Below, piece by piece: positions 8,875-18,545 of a stretch of 64,000 nt of DNA. Origin of the DNA: Hyalangium versicolor (GTDB taxonomy: Bacteria > Myxococcota > Myxococcia > Myxococcales > Myxococcaceae); assembly GCF_020103695.1 (NCBI RefSeq), contig NZ_JAHXBF010000014.1, positions 1 to 64,000 of the forward strand, in the 5' to 3' direction. The notes beneath the pieces are model-generated. The model had not been told where the DNA came from and did no database searches. It saw only the letters and a program-made list of their open reading frames with translations. The translations under genes and the position numbers were made by a program. Each line of letters begins with the position of its first letter. Position 1 is the stretch's first letter.

Positions 8875-11800
8875 TCAGATCGGCAGCTCCAGGGTGGCCA
8901 CGGCTCCCTTGCCGGTGCCCTCGCTCTCCAGCAGGAGCCGGCCGCCCAGGATTTGCGCCGCCAGTGCGCTCGAGTGCAGCCCGAACCCGTGCCCATCCTT
9001 GCGCGTGGTAAAGCCATGCTCGAATAGCTTGCCCTTCACCTCGGGAGTGATGCCCACTCCATCATCCGCCACCTGGATGATCACCTTCTCGCCCTCCGCC
9101 GCCATCCTCACACGCAGGTGGCGCGAGCCCTCCGGCACCATGTCCAGCGCCTGCTTGGCGTTGGTGATCAGGTTGATGAGGATCTGCAGCACCTTGTGCT
9201 TGTCCACCATCAGCTTCGGCACGGGTGAGAGCTGGACCTGGATGTCCACCCCGTGCCGCTTCAGGGCTGCTGTCTGGATGCGCAGCGCATCGTCCACCAG
9301 CTGCGCCAGATCACACTCCTCCTCCATCAGCGGCGTGCGCGCGTACATCTGCTGTACCTGAACGATGGCACGGATGTGTTCGATGTGCCGCCCCATCGTC
9401 TCCATGTCCTCCAACAAGCGCTGCTGCTCTTGCATCAGCCCTTCCGACAAAGCCACCAGGTACTCCGGGAGGTGATCGCCCCGCGATCCCGGAGCCAGGA
9501 AGGAGGCGAGTTCGGCGCGGTGCTCGCGCAACAGGTCCGTGGTCTGCTTCAGCCTTGCCACTTTCGAGGAGTCCAGCGCCTGGTGCATGACCTCCAGGTT
9601 GATGACCGCGCTCGTCAGCACATTGCCCACGTTGTGCAACACATTCGAGGCCACCTCCGCCATGCCCACCGCCCGCGCCGTATCCACCAGCTTGCCCTGA
9701 GCCTGCCTCAGCTCTCGCGTGCGCTCCTCCACCCGCTGCTCGAGCTCCTCGTTGGCGCGCCTCAGCTCCGCCCTGGCGCGCTGCACCTCCGCGTACAGCC
9801 GTGCATTCTCGATGGAGATGGCCGCCTGCGAGGCAATGTGATCCAGTACCGCCAGGCGAGCCGGACTGAAGGTGTTGGTGGCCAGATCATTCTCCAGGTA
9901 CAGAGCACCGATGAGATGATCCTGGCGCAGCAACGGCAGACACAACACCGAGCGCACCCCACGCCGCGCCCAGTACGGATCCGAAGAATAGGGATGCGGA
10001 GCCAGGGCATCGCCTATCACCACCGGCATGCGAGCGCGCCGCACGTACGCCAGCACCGTCCACGGCAGTTCCAGCTCCGCGCCCTTCCCCACCGAGACAG
10101 CGACGCCGTCCGCGGACACGAGTGAAGAGGCAGCCACCGAGAGCGTGTCACCGCTCGCCAGCAACAGTGCTCCGCGGCGCGCACCCGCGTTCTCCAGGGC
10201 CGCCCCCATCAGAGTCGTGACCAGCTTTTCCAGGACCATCTCTCCCGAGATGGCCTGCTGAGTCTTCACCACCGTCAGTGCGTCGATCTGCGTCGACTGC
10301 GTCGTGCTGGTGGAGTCCCCGTCCGCGACGACCTCAACGGGCACGATGCGAGGCCACTGGGCTTCCAGGTTCTGGACCTTGCCCATGGCCCCCCATTGCA
10401 GATAGGCCGCCCGTGCCTCCCGGGCGAACGCCTCGGCCACGATGTGCGCATGGCGAGTGCGCCAGAAGTCCGCCGCCAGCTCGTTCGCCAAGGCCACGTG
10501 GTGGGTGGCCCCGCTCTCCCGGGCCGCGCGAAGGGCCTCCTCGTACAGGTCCGCCGCCACATCCTCTTGCCCTGTCAGCCGCGCGAGCTCCGCCGACACC
10601 ATCCGCTCGGCGGCGAGGAAGTTCTCGGCGCAGCACTCCGCCCACTCCGCCAACTGCCGCTGGTGCTCCCGGATGAACTCCAGCGACCGCTGCCTCTCCT
10701 CGGGGGAGTCCTCGAAGAAGAGGGCCGCCAACGTCAGCGCGCGATAAAGATGGTACTCCCGGAGGTAGAACATGCCCTGCACGGTCCAGAGCAGCTCGGT
10801 CGCCTTGTCGGCGGCGGCTCGGGCCTCCGCGTAGGCTCCGCACATGAAGTGCGACTGGATCCGGGTCATCCAGTAGAGCCCCCGGATGGTGCCCATGCGC
10901 TCGGGTGTCATCCCGGCCGCGGCGGCCTCCGAGTCGAAGCCGTTCCAGCTCATCGTCCCGAAGGAGCGCGTGCGCCCACGCAATTGCTGCGCGTAGGCCT
11001 GGAAGATGGACAGGATCTCCAGGGCATCCGCCACCCCGGCCTTTCGCACGAAGTCGATGCGCGTGACGCACTCCTGGAACACGTCATCGAGGGGGTGTCC
11101 CATGCACACGCGGTTCTGGATGATCGCGGTGCAGAAGAAAGCGGCGTTCAGGAAATCGCCGAACTGGAGGGACTGCTGCAAGCCGGGCAGACAGATCTCC
11201 CGCTGCACGGCGGAGAGCGGGCGGACCCAGGAGCTGGCATAGCCCAGACCGAACGTCACCCGTGAGAGACGGGCGGGCATGTTGTGCCGCTCGAGGAGCT
11301 TGCAGGCCACGATGCCCAGGGCCTCGCCTTCCCGGTAGCGCTTGAAGTAGGAGCCGGTCAGCACACCGAGCCAGGCGAGCCCCAGCGCCGAGGGCTCCGC
11401 GAAGCCATGGCGAAGGGTGATCGAGACCATGAGGCTCACGTCGATGATGAGCAGGTGTTTGTCGCTGAAGTAGGCGGGCCCGAAGAGCGTGGCGAGCACG
11501 CTCATCACCATCTTCATCTCGGCGTCCGTCATGAGCGGCAGCTCGAGGAGGCTCTCGACGGAGCGCTCCCCCATCAGCCTCCACACCTCCTCATGGGCGG
11601 CCATCGCCTCTTCCCAGGTGGGGTGCCGGGAGATGGGCATGCCCAACGAGGCGAGACACTCGCGCGTGCAGGCCACCGCCCCTTCGATATCTCCCGTGAC
11701 GAGGCCCAGGTCACTCTTCAAGCAGTAGACGGCCGTGGTATCCGCCCGGCTGCGCGCGTGAGGGAAGAGCTCCTCCGCGCACTGGCGCACCACGGAGGTA

Positions 11801-14169
11801 TTGCCATTCCCGAGCTCGCACCGCGCCCGCGAGAGTGACACCCGGAAGGCCAGCTCGTAATCGGTCTCCCAGGGGTCTCCAGGGATGAGCGACAGCGCCG
11901 TCGTGAAGTAGCTGATGGCGGTGCCCAGCGCGACCGCGGACTCGGCCCGCCACCCCGCATCGGCGTTCAGCCGGGCGACGCGGTGGCGCTCCTCGGGGCT
12001 GCCGATCAGTGCCACTCCCGCGTTGAACTGGCTCACCACTTCGAAGAGCGACTCGCGCAGCTCCTCGGGAGACAGTCGATCGAGCATCAACCGGCCAATG
12101 CGCAGGTGCACGGCCTTGCGCTCCGGCTCGGAGAGCAGGGCATGGGCGGCCTGCTGGAACCGATCGTGGAAGAAGCGGTACTCCTCTGGCCCCAGGCGCG
12201 CCAGCATGCCTTCCTGGAGCGCGGGCTCGAGCCCCTGTTCGACCTGATCCACACCCGAGAGCTCCGCGAGGGTGCCCAGCAACTGAAGCGTGAAGGAGCT
12301 GCCCACGCAGGCCGCCAGCCGCAGCAGGTGCTGCGTGGACGGAGGCAGGTTGCGCAGCTTGCCCACCATGAAGTCGACGACGTTGTCCGAGTAGCCTCGG
12401 GCGCGCACCCCTTGCGCGTCCCACCGCCACCCCGCTCCGGGTTCGCGCACCAGCAACCCGTCCTGGTTCAGCGTCACCAGCAGCTGCAAGAGGAAGAAGG
12501 GGTTGCCGCCCGTCTTCTCGTGCAGCAGCGCCGCGAAGGAGACCACCTGCTCCAGCTGCGTTCCCGGCAGCGCCTCCGCCAGCATCTCGGAGATCTGCTC
12601 CAGGTTCAGGGGCGCCAGGCGGATGTCGGTGACGCGAGCTCCTGCCTTGCGCACTTCTTCCAGCACGGAGGAGAGCGGATGAGTGGAGCTCACCTCGTTG
12701 TCCCGGTACGCGCCGATCCACAGCACCGGCGGCGTCTCCGGCTGGGACACGAGCTGTTGGAGGAGCTGCAGGCTGGCCAGGTCCGCCCACTGCAAATCAT
12801 CCAGGAACACCACCAGGGGATGTTCAGGGGTGGCGAACACCCGGAGGAACCGGAAGACGGCTCGGTGGAAGCGGTGCTGGGCTTCGCTGGCGGAGAGCTC
12901 TTGGAGCGGCGGCTGCTGGCCCACCACTGCTTCCAGCTGGGGCACCAGCTCCACGAGCGCCTGCCCCTGCCCCTCCCACGCCTCGTTCACCCAATGGCGC
13001 CACTGCGCCAGCTCCTCATCCGGCTCCGCCAGCAGTTGCTGCACCAGGCCGCGGATGGCCTGCGCCACCGTCGCGTAGGGAATGTCCCGCTGGAACTGAT
13101 CGAACTTGCCGTGGAGGAAGAAGCCCCGGCGCCGCACCACCGGCTTGTGGAGCTCGTGCACCACCGACGACTTGCCGATGCCCGAGTACCCGCTGATCAG
13201 GAACAGCTCGGGACGGGCCGTCCGCGCCACGCGCTCGAAGCCCAGCAGCAGCGCGGACACCTGCGCCTCTCGGCCATACAGCCGCTGCGGCAACTGGAAC
13301 CGGCTCGGGATGTCCTCCGCTCCGGGCGAAAACCCCTCCAGTCCTCCCGCGCTCAGTCCGCGCTGGCACCGCTCCAGGTCGGCCTTCAGCCCCTCGGCGC
13401 TCTGGTAGCGCTCCTCCGCCGTCTTCGCCAACAGCTTCATGACGATGGCGGAGAGTGCGACGGGCACCGCCGGATTCACCTCGTGAGGAGGCTTCGGCCG
13501 CTGGGCCATGTGCGCGTGGAACCACTCCAGCGCGTCCCGGCCCTGGAAGGGCCTCTGCCCCGTCAGCAACTCATAGAAGGTGACCCCCAGCGAATAGAAG
13601 TCCGTGCGGTAATCCACCACCCGGTTCATCCGCCCCGTCTGCTCCGGGGACATATAGGCCAGGGTGCCTTCGATCAGGTTGCTCGGTGCCGCGTCCAGGT
13701 GCTCCACCTTCTGCACCGTCGCCGCTCCGAAGTCGATCAGCCGCGTCTCTCCCGAGGGCTCCAGGATGATGTTGCCCGGCTTGATGTCCTTGTGGATCAC
13801 GTTGCGGCTGTGCACCGCCGCCAGCGTCGCCGTCAGCGAGAGGGCCACGTGCAGGAAGCGCGAGAGCTCCCACGGCTGGCCCACGCGCTCGGAGAGCGCC
13901 TCGCCCGGCACCCACTCCAGCAACAGCACCGGCCGATCGTGAATGCGCTCGCAGGCATAGGGCCGCGCCACGCCTTTCACGTCCTGCAGGCGCTGGAGGA
14001 TGCCGAACTCACGGCGATAGCGCTCGTGCTCACGCTCCCCGGGAGAGGGAGACATGGGTGTCTTGAGGATGACGTGCAACCCATCCGTCTCGCGCACGGC
14101 GCGAAAGAGCATGTTCACACTCGAGGCCCGAATGGTCCCCTGGACCCTGTACCCCGCGACGTCCAACAT
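8875..14169 (-). CDS. Ser/Thr kinase-AAA ATPase-GAF-histidine kinase hybrid
   Basis: A 1764-residue multi-domain signalling protein. N-terminal Hanks-type Ser/Thr kinase (about 5-270) with HKDIKPGN near 121, DFG near 147 and the SPEQ activation-loop end. An orc1/MalT-like AAA ATPase follows, with P-loop GYSGIGKSS near 326 and Walker B VVFLDDLQWAD near 455. Then a long helical TPR-like region (about 600-1250), a GAF domain (about 1300-1460), a coiled coil, and a histidine kinase with H-box VLHNVGNVL near 1510 plus an HATPase (N-box ITNAKQALD, GVGI, GFGLH). No receiver domain and no membrane segment, so it should be a cytoplasmic sensor with two phosphotransfer outputs. The family is known from myxobacteria and cyanobacteria; the ligand is unknown. 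The start has GGGAG six bases upstream. No partner response regulator is adjacent. Confidence 0.92.
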   Translation of the reverse strand: MLDVAGYRVQGTIRASSVNMLFRAVRETDGLHVILKTPMSPSPGEREHERYRREFGILQRLQDVKGVARPYACERIHDRPVLLLEWVPGEALSERVGQPWELSRFLHVALSLTATLAAVHSRNVIHKDIKPGNIILEPSGETRLIDFGAATVQKVEHLDAAPSNLIEGTLAYMSPEQTGRMNRVVDYRTDFYSLGVTFYELLTGQRPFQGRDALEWFHAHMAQRPKPPHEVNPAVPVALSAIVMKLLAKTAEERYQSAEGLKADLERCQRGLSAGGLEGFSPGAEDIPSRFQLPQRLYGREAQVSALLLGFERVARTARPELFLISGYSGIGKSSVVHELHKPVVRRRGFFLHGKFDQFQRDIPYATVAQAIRGLVQQLLAEPDEELAQWRHWVNEAWEGQGQALVELVPQLEAVVGQQPPLQELSASEAQHRFHRAVFRFLRVFATPEHPLVVFLDDLQWADLASLQLLQQLVSQPETPPVLWIGAYRDNEVSSTHPLSSVLEEVRKAGARVTDIRLAPLNLEQISEMLAEALPGTQLEQVVSFAALLHEKTGGNPFFLLQLLVTLNQDGLLVREPGAGWRWDAQGVRARGYSDNVVDFMVGKLRNLPPSTQHLLRLAACVGSSFTLQLLGTLAELSGVDQVEQGLEPALQEGMLARLGPEEYRFFHDRFQQAAHALLSEPERKAVHLRIGRLMLDRLSPEELRESLFEVVSQFNAGVALIGSPEERHRVARLNADAGWRAESAVALGTAISYFTTALSLIPGDPWETDYELAFRVSLSRARCELGNGNTSVVRQCAEELFPHARSRADTTAVYCLKSDLGLVTGDIEGAVACTRECLASLGMPISRHPTWEEAMAAHEEVWRLMGERSVESLLELPLMTDAEMKMVMSVLATLFGPAYFSDKHLLIIDVSLMVSITLRHGFAEPSALGLAWLGVLTGSYFKRYREGEALGIVACKLLERHNMPARLSRVTFGLGYASSWVRPLSAVQREICLPGLQQSLQFGDFLNAAFFCTAIIQNRVCMGHPLDDVFQECVTRIDFVRKAGVADALEILSIFQAYAQQLRGRTRSFGTMSWNGFDSEAAAAGMTPERMGTIRGLYWMTRIQSHFMCGAYAEARAAADKATELLWTVQGMFYLREYHLYRALTLAALFFEDSPEERQRSLEFIREHQRQLAEWAECCAENFLAAERMVSAELARLTGQEDVAADLYEEALRAARESGATHHVALANELAADFWRTRHAHIVAEAFAREARAAYLQWGAMGKVQNLEAQWPRIVPVEVVADGDSTSTTQSTQIDALTVVKTQQAISGEMVLEKLVTTLMGAALENAGARRGALLLASGDTLSVAASSLVSADGVAVSVGKGAELELPWTVLAYVRRARMPVVIGDALAPHPYSSDPYWARRGVRSVLCLPLLRQDHLIGALYLENDLATNTFSPARLAVLDHIASQAAISIENARLYAEVQRARAELRRANEELEQRVEERTRELRQAQGKLVDTARAVGMAEVASNVLHNVGNVLTSAVINLEVMHQALDSSKVARLKQTTDLLREHRAELASFLAPGSRGDHLPEYLVALSEGLMQEQQRLLEDMETMGRHIEHIRAIVQVQQMYARTPLMEEECDLAQLVDDALRIQTAALKRHGVDIQVQLSPVPKLMVDKHKVLQILINLITNAKQALDMVPEGSRHLRVRMAAEGEKVIIQVADDGVGITPEVKGKLFEHGFTTRKDGHGFGLHSSALAAQILGGRLLLESEGTGKGAVATLELPI

Positions 14170-14384
14170 GGATGACTCCCCCCACTGCTCGCGCCAGTGC
14201 TTGCCTACGCCAGGTCAGCTCGGCTCGTTGACCTCACGTCTCGCGCTCGAACATCAGCATGCCGCTCCCCCTCCGCCATGCCAAGACCCGGAAGGGTAGC
14301 TCGAATTCAGCCGAGCGAGCATCGGTCCGGTGATCCATCATGCCGTGCTTCCTCTGGGGAGCTCTCTCGACTGCAAGGAGTCCC

Positions 14385-15428
14385 ATGTTCACGCCCATCC
14401 TGGCTCGACAACAGAGCCACTCCACTCTCTCCATCCCCTCGCTAGCCCAGGCGCTGCTCCCGGGGCCGCGCGGCCTGATACTGGGAGTGCTCCTGGTGCT
14501 GCTCCAGGTGGCTCCCGCCTTCGCGGAGGCTCCAGCGCAGTCCGAGAAGCAACGCATCGCCGCGGCCTCGGGCATCCGGCTGCGTGCCACCCCGGCCCCA
14601 AGCGGCAAGGAGGTAACCAAGCTCTTCATCGGCACGGTCCTGAAGGTACTCGAGCAGACCGCGAAACAGGAGACGATCGGGGGCAAGGCGGACTATTGGT
14701 ACCGCGTCGCCACGCCCGAGGGACAAGAGGGCTGGGTGTTCGGCTCGCTCGTCTGGCCCCTCCTGCCGGACCAGCAGGTGCAGACCTATCTGGAGATTGC
14801 CCGGCAGCGCATGGCGGACGAGAAGACGCCCTTCGTGGATCGAGCGGACCTGGTCAACTTCCTGAAAGCCACCGTGACTCAGACTCCTGCCAAGGAGAGC
14901 GCGGCCCACCTGGAGCTCGCGCTCTGGCGCGCGATGCGCTGGACGCTGGCCGCTCTCTCGGAAGGCAACGTGCCCAAGTCGGCTTACGAGAAGTGGGTGC
15001 AGCGTCAGGGCGACGCGCTGGTGTACAGCGAGCCCGCGGGGGAATGGTTCGTGAGTGGCGCATTCCTCTGGAAGCTCGAGGAGAAGTACCGCGGCCTGCC
15101 CGAGGCCGAGGCGTTGGCCTGGGAAGCCGCGACCACTACTCCTCCGGGTGAATGCGAGGGTTACGCGCCGTGCTACCTAGCCATGTCCAACTCCATGGAG
15201 GGGGAGTACCTGCGGCGCTACCCCGCCGGACCTCATGCGGGTGAGGCCCTGAAGGCGCTGCAGCAGGGGCTGGGAACAGACGGCATCTCCGACCTCGACC
15301 AGGAAGGACGGACCGACCTGCGCGAGGAGCTGGGCAAGCTGGAGGCGGCGCTCGGCCCGGTGAAGCTCCCGGAGAAGAAGAAGGCGCTGGACCAGCTCCA
15401 GGCGCTCCGCAAGGCAGCTGGCAAGTAG
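14385..15428 (+). CDS. Secreted SH3-domain protein
   Basis: The start is placed at the ATG at 14385 behind AAGGAG (14375-14380). The product has about 347 residues: an unusually long n-region, then a hydrophobic core (LGVLLVLLQVAPAFAEA) forming a signal peptide or anchor. Residues about 50-120 form a bacterial SH3 (SH3b) domain: ASGIRLRATPAPSGKEV, then WYRVATPEGQEGWVFGSLV. The rest is helical with no catalytic motif. SH3b domains usually bind cell-wall peptides, so an envelope role is likely. It diverges from the kinase hybrid across a 215-base gap. Confidence 0.75.
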   Translation: MFTPILARQQSHSTLSIPSLAQALLPGPRGLILGVLLVLLQVAPAFAEAPAQSEKQRIAAASGIRLRATPAPSGKEVTKLFIGTVLKVLEQTAKQETIGGKADYWYRVATPEGQEGWVFGSLVWPLLPDQQVQTYLEIARQRMADEKTPFVDRADLVNFLKATVTQTPAKESAAHLELALWRAMRWTLAALSEGNVPKSAYEKWVQRQGDALVYSEPAGEWFVSGAFLWKLEEKYRGLPEAEALAWEAATTTPPGECEGYAPCYLAMSNSMEGEYLRRYPAGPHAGEALKALQQGLGTDGISDLDQEGRTDLREELGKLEAALGPVKLPEKKKALDQLQALRKAAGK

Positions 15429-15575
15429 CGGAACCCCGCGTCCCGGGGCCTGACTCGGGCCGAGTATGGGGTCGATGGGCGTGTCCTCGCCTGCTCCCCA
15501 ATGCCATTCGAAGTCTGGCGCCCCATTCATGAAGAGGGAGAGCGCGAACCCCTGCTCGATACGAAGGAGAAAGCC

Positions 15576-16064
15576 ATGGCCAAGATCACGCCCTGTCTCT
15601 GGTTCAATTATCAGGCCGAGGAGGCCGCGAAGTTCTACGTCTCGCTGCTGCCCCATTCCCACATCGACAAGGTGGTGCGCTCGCCTGCCGACAATCCGAG
15701 CACACGCGCCGGGGCCGTGCTGACGGTCGAGTTCACTCTCGCTGGGCAGCCGTTCATTGGCCTGAATGGAGGCCCGCAGTTCCCATTCACCGAAGCCGTG
15801 TCGTTTTCCATCGACTGCGAGGACCAGGCCGAGGTGGACCGATTGTGGGAGGCGCTCACGCGAGGCGGCGGTTCGCCCGGGCCGTGCGGCTGGCTCAAGG
15901 ATCGCTTCGGCCTCTCCTGGCAGATCGTCCCGAGGGCCCTGCCCAAGATGCTGGAGGATCCCGACCGCGACGCCGCGAGCCGCGCCATGCAGGCCATGCT
16001 GAAGATGGGCAAGATTGACATCGCGGGGGTCACACGCGCCTACGAGGCCAGGCCAAGCGCCTAG
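15576..16064 (+). CDS. VOC superfamily (PhnB/3-demethylubiquinone-9-MT-like) protein
   Basis: From the ATG at 15576 (AAGGAGA at 15563-15569) the product has 162 residues and the fold of the PhnB-like branch of the vicinal oxygen chelate superfamily. Typical segments are ITPCLWFNYQAEEAAKFYVSLLP, AVLTVEFTLAGQPFIGLNGGPQF, VSFSIDCEDQAEVDRLWEALT and WLKDRFGLSWQIVP. Family members are small dimeric cytoplasmic proteins. Despite the old Pfam name they are generally not methyltransferases, so the function is unknown. A strong hairpin with a T-rich tail follows. Confidence 0.85.
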   Translation: MAKITPCLWFNYQAEEAAKFYVSLLPHSHIDKVVRSPADNPSTRAGAVLTVEFTLAGQPFIGLNGGPQFPFTEAVSFSIDCEDQAEVDRLWEALTRGGGSPGPCGWLKDRFGLSWQIVPRALPKMLEDPDRDAASRAMQAMLKMGKIDIAGVTRAYEARPSA

Positions 16065-16088
16065 AAAGCCTCCCCCCCTTGAAGCACA

Positions 16089-16125
16089 ACGGGCGGCCCT
16101 CGCGAGAGAGCCGCCCGTCTCTTTT
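16089..16125 (+). terminator. Rho-independent terminator after VOC gene
   Basis: Perfect 9-bp GC-rich stem (16089-16097 with 16110-16118) followed on the plus strand by CTCTTTT. It sits 25 bases after the VOC stop and just before the end of the convergent M4 protease gene. Confidence 0.7.
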
Positions 16126-16147
16126 CAGCGCCTTCGGACCGTCGAAG

Positions 16148-18361
16148 CTACGGCTTCGTGTAGTTGATGGTCAGGTTGTAGGTGGCGCTGCCCGAGCCCG
16201 CGCCGCGGACCATGATGTACGCGGAACTCTGCCCCGCAGGCACCGTCAGGTCGCACGTCTCGGAGGCCCCCGACAAGGCCGGGCGGCAGTTGTACGTGGT
16301 GGTCGTCGGCGCCGCGCCGAACCGCACGTACAGGTCGGGGTTCTTCGTGCCCGTCATCACCACCTTGAACTGGGTGCCCGCCACCACGCTGTACGGGCCG
16401 TGGTTCTTCTGCGAGTTCTTGCTCACCGAACCGCTGGCCGTCTCGGTCGTCGGCGTGCCGGTGCTGCCTCCGCCACCATACGTCCCCGTGAGCGTCAAGC
16501 CCGAGTACGAGGAGTACCCGACGATCATCACGTACCAGGTACCCGCCGCCGGATTGGTGAAGGAGCAGGTCTCCGCGTTGCCGCTCGTGTACGGACGGCA
16601 GTCATACGCGCTGGCGGTCGGCACCGAGCCGGCCCGCACGTACAGGTCCGCATCACCCGTGCCGCCGCTCGTATTGAACGAGATGCTGGACTGACCGGCC
16701 GGCACCTCGAGCGTGTAGTACTTCTTGCTGCCGGAGCTGCCCGAGAGGCTGCTCACGGGCACGCCGTTGCTCAGCGGCGACGTCACCGGAGGCGGAGGCG
16801 GCACACCCACGGCCAACCACGCGTCCGTCACGGCCTGCACCGTCGCCGCGTCGTAGCCCAGCGCCTGCGCGGCCTGCACCGTGTACGCCTTGGCCTGCTC
16901 GAAGGTGGTGCTCGCGGTGAAGAAGTCCGTGTTGGCCTTGTAGAAGATGCGGCCGGCCTTCTCCGGGCCAATCGCCGTCACGTTGATGCTCGTCTTGCCG
17001 CGTGGGTGCACGCCGCCCTTGGAGAGCAACGCGAACACCAGGTTGCTGATGCCCGAGCTGTAGTGCACGTCCTGGCCGCCGTAGTCCCCATAGAAGTCCA
17101 GCGAGACGCCATCCTTGGCGGGGTCATCCATGTAGCGCAGCGCATCCCCCGCCTCGCCCGGCGTCCAGATGTCCTCGCCGATCTTGAAGATGTCCGCGTC
17201 CACCGCCCAGCCGCGCGACCAGCTCTCGCACACGCCGGAGAAGATGTCCGAGTAGCTCTCGTTGAGGCCGCCAGACTCACCCGAGTAGATGAGGTCCGAC
17301 TCGGAGCTGGTCACCGCGTGGCTGAGCTCGTGGACCGTCACGTCCAGGTCCTTGCCCAGCTCGATGGAGTCCACGCCGTCGCCGTCGCCGTACACCATCT
17401 GCGTGCCGTCCCAGTAGGCGTTCACGTAGTTGGTGCTGTAGTGCACGGTGCTGATCAGCGTCGCCCCCGCGTTGTCGTACGAGTCGCGGCCGAAGAGGGC
17501 ATTGTAGCAATTGTAGGTGGCACCCAGCTGGTCGTAGTTCTGGTCCACGTGGGCGTCGCCGACGGACGCCTGACCCTCGGAGCGCTTGAGCGTGCCCGGA
17601 GTGCTGGTGCCGTTGTTCGCCGAGTACACCTTGCGGTTGAGCACCGAGTGGATCCGCGGGTGCAGCGCCAGGACGCCCCCGCGCTGCGCGTCCACGTAGA
17701 GCAGGTCATCCGCGGGCATGCCGTCGCGCTCGCCCTTCACCCTCACCTGCCAGGCCAGCCTCAGTTCGTCGCTGCCCTCGGGGCGCAGGTAGACGAGGCT
17801 CGGAGCCCCCTCGGCGGAGGCGCGGAGCGACTTCGAGCCGACCTCGGCCTCCTTCAGCGCGGTCTCGGGGGCCAGCTTCGCCTGAACGGAGACCGTGTCG
17901 CCGCCGTGAGCCGAACCGTTGGCCGCATAAATGAGGCCATCCGAGTCCACGTGGAGGATGAGCTCGCCGCCCACCACCTTCAGGCCGTTGAGCGTCTGCT
18001 GGAAACGCAAGTGCTGGTGACCCTGCGCATCCACCGAGGACTTGCGCAGCACCAGATCATTGCCATTGAGCCGGAACACGGGAGCGATGGTGTTGAGCGC
18101 CACACGGACGGCATCCTCCGCCCCGCGAGCGCCCTGGGCGGAGAGCCGCGGCGCTTGACCGAGCCGGCCCTGGATGGAGAAGGGCACGCCCTGGTTCGTG
18201 TTGGCCACCACCCGGGCTTGATCCAGCCGGGCCAGCGCGGACTGGATGTCTACGTCCTTGGCCGGCAGCACCTCCGCCGCCTCCTCCTGCGTGGAACCAC
18301 AAGCGGCGAGGCTCGCTCCAAGCCAGGCCGCGCAGAACGTCTTCAAGAGTTGATTGCGCAC
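16148..18361 (-). CDS. M4 (thermolysin-family) metalloprotease with PPC domains
   Basis: The start is read as GTG at 18361: GGGAG lies seven bases upstream and the product then begins with a compact lipoprotein signal ending in LAAC; an ATG at 18424 would add 21 unrelated residues. The order is signal, FTP/PepSY propeptide (about 35-220), M4 catalytic domain with HELSH near 342 and GGLNESYSD near 366 (zinc ligands two His and Glu), then two C-terminal PPC domains (ADLYVRAG, PDLYVRFG) split by a Gly/Thr linker. It is made as an inactive zymogen and exported; PPC domains are often removed on maturation. The likely job is extracellular protein digestion during predation or growth on protein. It diverges from another HExxH protein. 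Confidence 0.92.
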   Translation of the reverse strand: MRNQLLKTFCAAWLGASLAACGSTQEEAAEVLPAKDVDIQSALARLDQARVVANTNQGVPFSIQGRLGQAPRLSAQGARGAEDAVRVALNTIAPVFRLNGNDLVLRKSSVDAQGHQHLRFQQTLNGLKVVGGELILHVDSDGLIYAANGSAHGGDTVSVQAKLAPETALKEAEVGSKSLRASAEGAPSLVYLRPEGSDELRLAWQVRVKGERDGMPADDLLYVDAQRGGVLALHPRIHSVLNRKVYSANNGTSTPGTLKRSEGQASVGDAHVDQNYDQLGATYNCYNALFGRDSYDNAGATLISTVHYSTNYVNAYWDGTQMVYGDGDGVDSIELGKDLDVTVHELSHAVTSSESDLIYSGESGGLNESYSDIFSGVCESWSRGWAVDADIFKIGEDIWTPGEAGDALRYMDDPAKDGVSLDFYGDYGGQDVHYSSGISNLVFALLSKGGVHPRGKTSINVTAIGPEKAGRIFYKANTDFFTASTTFEQAKAYTVQAAQALGYDAATVQAVTDAWLAVGVPPPPPVTSPLSNGVPVSSLSGSSGSKKYYTLEVPAGQSSISFNTSGGTGDADLYVRAGSVPTASAYDCRPYTSGNAETCSFTNPAAGTWYVMIVGYSSYSGLTLTGTYGGGGSTGTPTTETASGSVSKNSQKNHGPYSVVAGTQFKVVMTGTKNPDLYVRFGAAPTTTTYNCRPALSGASETCDLTVPAGQSSAYIMVRGAGSGSATYNLTINYTKP

Positions 18362-18545
18362 GACATCACTCCCAGTGAAAGGGAGTTCTTTAGTGACATC
18401 CGTGATCATCTCTTTGCAATCCATAAAATAGGAATTCTGGTTCTCCAGTTGTAGGTGAACGAACCAGCTCTACCGGAAAACCCGAAAAAGACCTGCTACT
18501 CCTCTTTCTTCGGGAATTCCCCAACTGGGAGACCTGGATACATCC
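18362..18545. promoter_or_regulatory. Shared divergent promoter region of two protease genes
   Basis: This 184-base gap separates the divergent M4 protease and HExxH-crystallin genes and must hold both promoters. It is more AT-rich than its surroundings and includes two inverted repeats: CCCGAAAAAG with CTTTCTTCGGG (one-base bulge), and CCAGTTG with CAACTGG farther apart. Co-regulation is inference; no known operator was recognised. Confidence 0.35.

Noticed and set aside
11983..14175. 730-residue open frame antisense to the kinase hybrid
   Set aside because: A by-product of high GC at third codon positions; the translation is Arg/His/Leu-rich with no domains, whereas the other strand encodes a complete kinase.
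16079..18454. 791-residue open frame antisense to the M4 protease
   Set aside because: The minus strand carries a full M4 protease with zinc ligands; the plus frame is an artefact.
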